Shown: positions 7,419-12,748 of the stretch, piece after piece
Layout: each line of letters begins with the position of its first letter
Position numbering within the stretch: the stretch's first letter is position 1
Source of the DNA: JBNKFQ01 sp050289385
GTDB taxonomy: Bacteria; Pseudomonadota; Gammaproteobacteria; Pseudomonadales; Porticoccaceae
Assembly (NCBI GenBank): GCA_050289385.1
Contig: JBNKFQ010000212.1
Coordinates: forward strand, 1-12,748
Reading direction: 5' to 3'
DNA length: 12,748 bases
The notes under the pieces: generated by a model
Told to the model about the DNA's origin: nothing
Seen by the model: the letters and a program-made list of their open reading frames with translations, nothing else
Database searches by the model: none
Translations under genes and position numbers: made by a program

Positions 7419-9350
7419 ATGAGCGAAACAGCACAACCAGAAACACTTGGATTTCAGACTGAAGCAAAGCAACTGCTGCATCTGATGATCCACTCTCTGT
7501 ACAGCAACAAGGAGATCTTTCTGCGTGAATTGATCTCGAATGCTTCTGATGCGGCAGACAAACTTCGATTCGAAGCTCTTGACCAGCCTGAATTGCTTGA
7601 AGGAGAAACCGACATCAAAGTACGCATAGACGCTGACGAAGCCGCTGGTACCATCACTGTCAGCGACAATGGTATAGGCATGTCGCGGCAGGAAATTATC
7701 GATAACCTGGGCACTATTGCCAAGTCAGGCACAGCTCAATTTCTGGAATCCCTGGGTAAAGATCAAAAAAGCGATTCGCATTTGATCGGTCAGTTTGGTG
7801 TTGGTTTTTATTCTGCTTTTATCGTTGCGGACAAGGTTGTCGTGGAATCTCGTCGCGCCGGCCAGCCTGCATCCGAGGCTGTGCGCTGGAGCTGCGAAGG
7901 GGAGGCCGAATTCACCGTTGAAAATATTGAAAGGCCTGAGCGCGGTACAAGCATAACTCTGCACCTGAAATCTGATGATAAAGAATTTGCCAATGATTGG
8001 CGTTTGCGCAGTATTGTCAAAAAGTATTCCGATCATATAGCGGTTCCGGTCGAGATGAAAAAACCGCAAGAAGCTGCACCAGCCGATACTGACGACAAAG
8101 ATTCGAAAGAAGGCGGTGCAGAAGATGTTGCTCAGATTGAATACGAGGCCGTAAACACTGCAAAAGCGATGTGGACGCGTTCGCGCAGCGATTTGAATGA
8201 TGAGGACTATAAAGAATTTTACAAACATATCGGCCACGATTTTCAGGACCCTCTAACCTGGAGCCACAATCGGGTCGAAGGCAAGCTCGATTACACCAGT
8301 TTGCTTTACCTGCCGTCACATGCGCCCTATGACCTGTACAACCGCGAGGCGCCGAAAGGTCTGAAACTTTATATACAGCGCACGTTTATCATGGATGATG
8401 CGGAGCAATTTTTGCCGTTGTACCTGCGCTTTATCAAGGGGGTGGTGGACTGTGCGGATTTACCGCTCAACGTATCTCGCGAAATACTGCAGCAAACCCC
8501 TGCGGTGGCGAGCATTCGCGCGGCCCTGACCAAGCGCACCCTCGATATGCTGGAAAAACTGTCCAAACAGGACGGTGATGATTACCAGAAATTTTGGGAC
8601 ACGTTTGGCAATGTACTGAAGGAAGGACCGGCAGAAGATATGGCCAATCGTGACAGTGTTGCCAAATTGTTGCGGTTTGCCAGTACTCATGGTGGTGACG
8701 ATACGCAAAATGTATCGCTGGCAGACTATGTTGGCCGCATGAAAGCTGATCAGAAAAAAATATACTTTTTGACGGCCGACAATTTTGATGCAGCACAAAA
8801 CAGCTCTTACCTGGAAGTGTTTCGCAAACACGATATTGAAGTGTTGTTGCTCACAGATCGGGTCGATGAGTGGCTTATGGCTTATTTGCCGGAATTCGAT
8901 GGCAAGCCTTTTCAGGATGTTACCCGGGGCGAGCTGGATTTGGGTGAGTTGGCAGACGAAAAGAGTAGCGAAAAAGAGAAGTCGGATGATGAGGAAGACA
9001 CTCTTTCGGAGCGCGTCAAAAGTTTGCTGGGAGCCGAAGTGGAAAGTGTGCGCACCACAAAACGTTTAACGGATTCTCCTGCCTGCCTGGTGATAGGTGA
9101 TCAGGATGTTGGTATACAGATGCGCCGAATGCTCGAAGCGGCTGGTCAGGCTTTGCCGGAATCGAAGCCGATTTTGGAAATCAACCGCGAACACGCTCTG
9201 TTAAAACAGCTTGAATCAGAAGCCGATGACGACAAGGCGAAAGACCTGGCCGAATTACTGTTTGAACAGGCGCAGTTGGCCGCTGGCGAACAATTGAAGA
9301 ACCCTTCAGCTTTCGTCCAGCGCCTGAATCGGCTCTTGTTTGCCGGGTGA
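7419..9350 (+). CDS. htpG: Molecular chaperone HtpG (bacterial Hsp90)
   Basis: This is the cytoplasmic ATP-dependent chaperone of the Hsp90 family, a homodimer that remodels client proteins together with DnaK. The 643-residue protein is slightly longer than the E. coli form (624). The N-terminal GHKL ATPase domain has the catalytic Glu37 in LRELISNASDA, DNGIGM (83-88), NLGTIAKSGT (96-105) and the lid glycines in GQFGVGFYS (124-132). A charged stretch at about 210-240 (PADTDDKDSKEGG) links it to the middle domain, where NVSREILQQ holds the conserved arginine. A second acidic patch, KSSEKEKSDDEED, lies near residue 520 before the C-terminal dimerisation domain. As in other bacterial forms there is no MEEVD tail. 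ATG 7419 has GGAG (7409-7412) six nt upstream. An in-frame TTG at 7407 overlaps that site and is unlikely. It is under a sigma-32 promoter and stands alone. Confidence 0.98.
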   Translation: MSETAQPETLGFQTEAKQLLHLMIHSLYSNKEIFLRELISNASDAADKLRFEALDQPELLEGETDIKVRIDADEAAGTITVSDNGIGMSRQEIIDNLGTIAKSGTAQFLESLGKDQKSDSHLIGQFGVGFYSAFIVADKVVVESRRAGQPASEAVRWSCEGEAEFTVENIERPERGTSITLHLKSDDKEFANDWRLRSIVKKYSDHIAVPVEMKKPQEAAPADTDDKDSKEGGAEDVAQIEYEAVNTAKAMWTRSRSDLNDEDYKEFYKHIGHDFQDPLTWSHNRVEGKLDYTSLLYLPSHAPYDLYNREAPKGLKLYIQRTFIMDDAEQFLPLYLRFIKGVVDCADLPLNVSREILQQTPAVASIRAALTKRTLDMLEKLSKQDGDDYQKFWDTFGNVLKEGPAEDMANRDSVAKLLRFASTHGGDDTQNVSLADYVGRMKADQKKIYFLTADNFDAAQNSSYLEVFRKHDIEVLLLTDRVDEWLMAYLPEFDGKPFQDVTRGELDLGELADEKSSEKEKSDDEEDTLSERVKSLLGAEVESVRTTKRLTDSPACLVIGDQDVGIQMRRMLEAAGQALPESKPILEINREHALLKQLESEADDDKAKDLAELLFEQAQLAAGEQLKNPSAFVQRLNRLLFAG

Positions 9351-9358
9351 GTTGGGTG

Positions 9359-9469
<111 letters not shown>

Positions 9470-9476
9470 ATCCTCC

Positions 9477-9505
9477 TTCAGTCCTGACTCTTCTGACGAT
9501 ATAAT
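9477..9505 (+). promoter_or_regulatory. Sigma-70 promoter candidate for gpsA
   Basis: A perfect TATAAT (9500-9505) lies 30 bp before the gpsA ATG. A 17-bp spacer places the -35 hexamer at TTCAGT (9477-9482), which matches the consensus at only three positions. The site begins just after the heptamer array, so the repeat element sits immediately upstream and could influence it. Confidence 0.5.
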
Positions 9506-9535
9506 CACTCCTCACAACGCTGTACGAGAGTTTTC

Positions 9536-10576
9536 ATGTCAAAAACACATAAAATTGCTGTCCTGGGCGGCGGCAGCTTTGGCACAGCGGTAGCGAATAT
9601 GGTTGCAGGCAACGGTTATTCGGTCACGCTGTGGATGCGCGACGCTGAAAACGCCCGGCGCTGTCGTGAAACCCGGGAAAATGCGCCGTATTTGCCTGGC
9701 TACAAGCTCGACCAGCAACTGGCTATCACATCAAATATGTCCGAGGCTTTGACGGACAGCGATATTGTCTTTTTTTCTGTGCCCAGCAAAGGTTTTCGCA
9801 GTGTGGTTCAGGCGGCAGCAGAACATATCTCACCGGGTACTGTGGTTATCAGCACCGCCAAGGGCATTGAGTCGGACAACGGCTTCAAATTGATGAGTGA
9901 GGCGCTTAAGGAGGAGCTCAAGGACGTCCGTATCGGTGTGATTAGTGGTCCCAATCTGGCGAAGGAGATCGCCAACCACCAGATAACCGCAACAGTTATC
10001 GCCAGCCTTGACAACGGCGTTTGCAAGCTGGTGCAGGAACTGCTGAGTTCCACCTATTTTCGTGTATACGCCAATAACGACCCTTACGGTGTTGAACTGG
10101 CTGGAGCATTAAAGAATATTTATGCAATTGAAGCCGGTATTGCCGCTGCCATGGGGGTAGGCCAAAACACAACCAGCGTACTGATTACCCGCAGCCTTGC
10201 CGAAATGAGCCGTTTTGCCGTGCGTCTGGGCGCCAACCCCATGACATTTCTCGGTTTGAGCGGTGTTGGAGATCTGTTTGTTACCTGCACATCGCCGTTG
10301 AGTCGGAATTATCGTGTCGGTTATGCCCTGGGCGAGGGCAAGGATCTGGATACGGCGATAGCAGAGGTGGGCCAGGTGGCAGAGGGTGTGAATACCACGC
10401 GCCTGGTTAAGGAAAAAGCGGATGAGCTGGGAATATACATGCCTCTTGCAACTGCCCTGTACGAGTCTATGTTTAACAAGAAGCCCATAAAAGAATTACT
10501 GCGTGGCATGATGCTGGCAGAGCAGGCGAATGACGTCGAATTTATGGCAGGGGTACCATCAGGCGACAGTGAATAG
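9536..10576 (+). CDS. gpsA: Glycerol-3-phosphate dehydrogenase [NAD(P)+]
   Basis: This cytoplasmic enzyme reduces dihydroxyacetone phosphate to sn-glycerol-3-phosphate with NAD(P)H, the entry step to phospholipid synthesis. The 346-residue length is normal. The Rossmann nucleotide loop is GGGSFGTA (11-18), with Gly and Phe where many homologues have Ala and Trp. STAKGIE carries Lys109, SGPNLAKEI (137-145) is a family signature, and ELAGALKNIYAI carries the catalytic Lys193. SGVGDLFVTC and SRNYRVG mark the C-terminal helical domain with its substrate-phosphate arginine. ATG 9536 has GAGAG (9526-9530) five nt upstream. It has its own promoter candidate and a short terminator at 10595-10613, though read-through into the DUF4389 gene 59 bp downstream is possible. 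Confidence 0.98.
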   Translation: MSKTHKIAVLGGGSFGTAVANMVAGNGYSVTLWMRDAENARRCRETRENAPYLPGYKLDQQLAITSNMSEALTDSDIVFFSVPSKGFRSVVQAAAEHISPGTVVISTAKGIESDNGFKLMSEALKEELKDVRIGVISGPNLAKEIANHQITATVIASLDNGVCKLVQELLSSTYFRVYANNDPYGVELAGALKNIYAIEAGIAAAMGVGQNTTSVLITRSLAEMSRFAVRLGANPMTFLGLSGVGDLFVTCTSPLSRNYRVGYALGEGKDLDTAIAEVGQVAEGVNTTRLVKEKADELGIYMPLATALYESMFNKKPIKELLRGMMLAEQANDVEFMAGVPSGDSE

Positions 10577-10594
10577 AGGTACCTGATCCAAACT

Positions 10595-10613
10595 CGGCGT
10601 ATGGCGCCGTTTT
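10595..10613 (+). terminator. Short intrinsic terminator after gpsA
   Basis: CGGCG (10595-10599) and CGCCG (10605-10609) form a five-pair GC stem with loop TATGG, followed by TTTT (10610-10613). It lies 18 nt after the gpsA stop codon. The stem is short, so termination is likely partial. A TATAAT at 10613-10618 overlaps its end but is too close to the next ribosome site (10624-10627) to be a useful promoter. Confidence 0.5.
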
Positions 10614-10635
10614 ATAATCCACCGGAGTGAGAACC

Positions 10636-11160
10636 ATGACGGAAAAACAAATAAAAACCAACCTTCTCAATGTTGATGTCTGGATTCGACTGGCTTACAT
10701 GGCATTGTTTGCTCTGTTGATAGTTGTTGCGCGCATCATTATCCTGGTTGTCGCCGTGCTTCAGTTTTTGCTGGTTTTGATTACGGGCAGAGACAATGAC
10801 AACTTGCGTGATCTGGGGCAGGGCGTCAGCAAATGGGTTTATCAGGGTTTGCTTTTTCTTACATTCAATACGGATGAAAAACCCTGGCCATTCAGCGATT
10901 GGCCCGATCTTGAGCAGACTGAATCTTATGTTGCGCCCCAGCGAGAGGTCAAAGAGCCCTCTGAGGACCGGGAGCCGGAAAGTCATGCCTCCGGCGAGAC
11001 GGTTGTTGCAGCGCCAGACAATGACGTACCTTCCTTTACTGCAGATACAGAAGGGGATACTGAAACAGAAGGTGATGTGGACAGTAATGACGAGTCGACT
11101 GCAGAAGGTGAGGGAGAAACAGACGATAGCAGCAAACACGGTAACAAGCATAGCGACTAA
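10636..11160 (+). CDS. DUF4389 domain membrane protein with acidic tail
   Basis: This is a 174-residue protein of unknown function with a DUF4389 domain. The N-terminal part (about 1-92) matches the family: a hydrophobic region at 19-50 that can form one long or two short membrane helices, then Q-FLLVLITGRDNDNL, WVYQGLLFLTFNTDEKPWPF and the terminal DWP. Residues about 93-174 are rich in Glu, Asp, Ser and Thr, look disordered, and probably lie in the cytoplasm. ATG 10636 has GGAG (10624-10627) eight nt upstream; an in-frame GTG at 10627 overlaps that site. The gene sits between gpsA and sixA and is probably cotranscribed with sixA (32-bp gap). Its stop codon lies inside a 12-bp tandem repeat. 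The acidic tail may be low-complexity and variable between relatives. No activity can be assigned. Confidence 0.88.
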   Translation: MTEKQIKTNLLNVDVWIRLAYMALFALLIVVARIIILVVAVLQFLLVLITGRDNDNLRDLGQGVSKWVYQGLLFLTFNTDEKPWPFSDWPDLEQTESYVAPQREVKEPSEDREPESHASGETVVAAPDNDVPSFTADTEGDTETEGDVDSNDESTAEGEGETDDSSKHGNKHSD

Positions 11161-11184
11161 CATAGCGGCTAACATAGCGACAAG
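11149..11184 (+). repeat. Three 12-bp tandem repeats across the DUF4389 stop codon and sixA leader
   Basis: CATAGCGACTAA (11149-11160), CATAGCGGCTAA (11161-11172) and CATAGCGACAAG (11173-11184) are consecutive. The unit is four codons (His-Ser-Asp-stop), so the first copy contains the real stop and the second supplies another in-frame TAA. The array fills most of the gap before the sixA ATG at 11193, where no strong ribosome site is seen. Confidence 0.9.
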
Positions 11185-11192
11185 CCCACTGA

Positions 11193-11654
11193 ATGAAACT
11201 CTATATTTTGCGCCATGGTGAAGCTGAAAATTCCGCGCCCACCGATTCAGAACGCCCCCTGACTGACAGCGGGCGGAGGGCAACGGCGCAGGTTGTTGAA
11301 CGTCGAAAAGACAGCATGCAAAACCTGAATGCGGTATTTGCCAGCCCTAAACTGCGCGCGCTGCAAACGGCAGATATCGCTCATCGTCTGTTGCCTTCTG
11401 CGCCAAAACCCGCAGTTACCGATTTGGTCAAGCCCTCGGCAAGTATTGCTTCTCTGGGTGAGCTGCTGCAGCCGTTCGCAAACGACGCCAGAATACTTCT
11501 GGTAAGTCACCAGCCCTTTGTTGGCAGTTTGATCGATTACCTGACCGACAAACCGGCAACGGGCAATCTGATGGGCACCAGTTGTCTGGTGTGTCTTGAC
11601 ATGATTACCTACAGCCGTGGTTGCGCTACCGTGGAGTGGGTGGAAATTCCTTGA
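11193..11654 (+). CDS. sixA: Phosphohistidine phosphatase SixA
   Basis: SixA is a small cytoplasmic histidine phosphatase of the phosphoglycerate-mutase-like superfamily. In E. coli it removes phosphate from histidine phosphocarriers such as the nitrogen PTS protein NPr. The 153-residue length fits the family (about 150-165). The catalytic RHG is at residues 7-9 with His8 as the phosphorylated residue, SPKLRALQTA (51-60) holds a second substrate-phosphate arginine, and the second catalytic histidine is His106 in LLVSHQPFV. The start is fixed by MKLYILRHGE, which begins at the family's usual position, although no clear Shine-Dalgarno is present; the upstream 36 bp are a tandem repeat. Its end overlaps the following hydrolase start by 4 bp. 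The symbol follows the family; the substrate in this organism is untested. Confidence 0.93.
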   Translation: MKLYILRHGEAENSAPTDSERPLTDSGRRATAQVVERRKDSMQNLNAVFASPKLRALQTADIAHRLLPSAPKPAVTDLVKPSASIASLGELLQPFANDARILLVSHQPFVGSLIDYLTDKPATGNLMGTSCLVCLDMITYSRGCATVEWVEIP

Positions 11655-12505
11655 CTGATCCGATAGAGCGTCAATTCGCGGTGAATGGCCTGACTCTGGC
11701 AGCTAAAGAGTGGGGCAGCGGCAAGAACTGCAGGGTACTCGCCTTGCATGGGTGGCTGGACAATTGCGCTTCGTTTGATGTGCTGGCGAGACAGCTAGAG
11801 GTAAACACTGTTGCTCCCGATTTGGCTGGTCACGGACTCAGCAGTCATCGTTCAGCAGATTCTGCCTACAACATCTGGCAGGACGTGGATGAGCTGATAC
11901 AAATCGCCGATGCCATGGGTTGGTCCCGGTTTGCCGTGCTGGGGCATTCCCGCGGCGCCATGATTGCAACTCTGCTGGCGGCTGTCGTACCCGACAGGGT
12001 AACCCGCCTGGGGCTTGTCGAAGGTCTGGTGCCGATTCCGCTGCCACCGGAAGATGCTCCGGCACAGTTGGCGCGAGCCATTCGTGACAGGCATAAATAT
12101 CAGGGCCGCGACCGTCGCTATTACGCGTCCATAGAGGACGCGGCAGAGCAACGCACCAGGGGAGACTTCCCCTTGACGGCAGAAGGTGCCATGTGCCTGG
12201 CAGTCAGGGGAACCCGAAGAGATGAAAACGGTTATTGCTGGTCTGCAGACCCGCGCTTGCAGGGTGCGTCAGAGGTAAAGTTTAGCGTTGATCAACTGCG
12301 TGCCTTTCTGCAAAACGTTCAGGCGCCGGTTCAGCTGTTTCTGAGCGAGAGAAGCCTTGAAGCCACAGAGCGAATTTTTGGTTCGCTCTGGACCGCGGTA
12401 AAGCACGGGCAGTTGCAGGTATTACCGGGTAGCCATCACCTGCATATGGAAGCTGCCAGCGTCAGGATGGCCGAACAGTTAAATCATTTTTTGCTGAATA
12501 CTTGA
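11651..12505 (+). CDS. Alpha/beta-fold hydrolase
   Basis: This is a cytoplasmic serine hydrolase of the alpha/beta-fold superfamily, 284 residues from TTG 11651, with no signal peptide. The oxyanion-hole motif is LHGWLDN (32-38), followed by VAPDLAGHGLS (54-64). The nucleophile elbow GHSRGA (98-103) holds Ser100, and the catalytic histidine is His262 or His263 in GSHHLHME. This arrangement resembles serine hydrolase-like (SERHL/MEST-type) proteins. I could not identify the acid residue with confidence. The start is TTG 11651, within TTGA overlapping the sixA stop, with GGTGGA (11639-11644) six nt upstream; a longer TTG start at 11621 would only add ten residues and has no ribosome site. Translational coupling to sixA is likely. 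The substrate, an ester or amide, is unknown. Confidence 0.9.
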   Translation: MTDPIERQFAVNGLTLAAKEWGSGKNCRVLALHGWLDNCASFDVLARQLEVNTVAPDLAGHGLSSHRSADSAYNIWQDVDELIQIADAMGWSRFAVLGHSRGAMIATLLAAVVPDRVTRLGLVEGLVPIPLPPEDAPAQLARAIRDRHKYQGRDRRYYASIEDAAEQRTRGDFPLTAEGAMCLAVRGTRRDENGYCWSADPRLQGASEVKFSVDQLRAFLQNVQAPVQLFLSERSLEATERIFGSLWTAVKHGQLQVLPGSHHLHMEAASVRMAEQLNHFLLNT

Positions 12506-12508
12506 TTG

Positions 12509-12748
<240 letters not shown>

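Noticed and set aside
10612..11283. 223-codon minus-strand ORF opposite the DUF4389 gene
   Set aside because: It is a shadow of the plus-strand gene: low-complexity composition, no recognisable domain, and it covers two real genes on the other strand.

Overview
The window looks like a chromosomal segment of a gammaproteobacterium, probably of the marine Pseudomonadales/Cellvibrionales type. This rests on the style of its proteins (HtpG, GpsA, SixA, a GntP permease with a divergent sigma-54 activator, a HAE1-like RND pump) and on heat-shock and sigma-54 promoters that fit proteobacterial consensus. This is inference from protein style; no species can be named. Most genes are housekeeping or common accessory types. 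No phage, transposase, CRISPR, tRNA or rRNA is visible.

Layout. (1) Positions 1-885, minus strand: the N-terminal two thirds of a GntP-family permease, cut by the window edge. A near-consensus -24/-12 promoter (1004-1019, minus strand) lies upstream. (2) 1212-2603, plus: a PAS / AAA+ / Fis-type sigma-54 activator, divergent from the permease and probably its regulator. The pairing resembles the 3-hydroxybutyrate uptake locus of Pseudomonas. (3) 2772-7141, plus: a two-gene efflux operon with a periplasmic adaptor and an RND pump overlapping by 4 bp. No outer-membrane channel is encoded here. (4) 7142-7418: a long leader with small repeats and hairpins, ending in a very good sigma-32 promoter. 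(5) 7419-9350: htpG. (6) 9536-10576: gpsA, with its own TATAAT promoter and a short terminator. (7) 10636-12505: a DUF4389 membrane protein, sixA and an alpha/beta hydrolase, closely packed and probably cotranscribed.

The least ordinary structure is a repeat element present twice. One copy follows the htpG stop codon (9359-9468) and the other follows the hydrolase stop codon (12509 to the window end). Each has a left arm of degenerate TTCGAYG heptamers, an AAAAG junction, a core carrying a shared 20-bp near-palindromic box, and a right arm of perfect CATCGAA heptamers in the opposite sense. The box is inverted between the copies. The right arrays hold 5 and at least 16 perfect units, so the right side seems to expand. 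The arrays are open in all six reading frames and produce spurious ORFs.

How the genes work together. The permease and activator form one inducible uptake module. The adaptor and pump form an export module. htpG is a heat-shock chaperone gene. gpsA supplies glycerol-3-phosphate for phospholipid synthesis. The DUF4389/sixA/hydrolase group is a small operon whose joint role is not evident from sequence.
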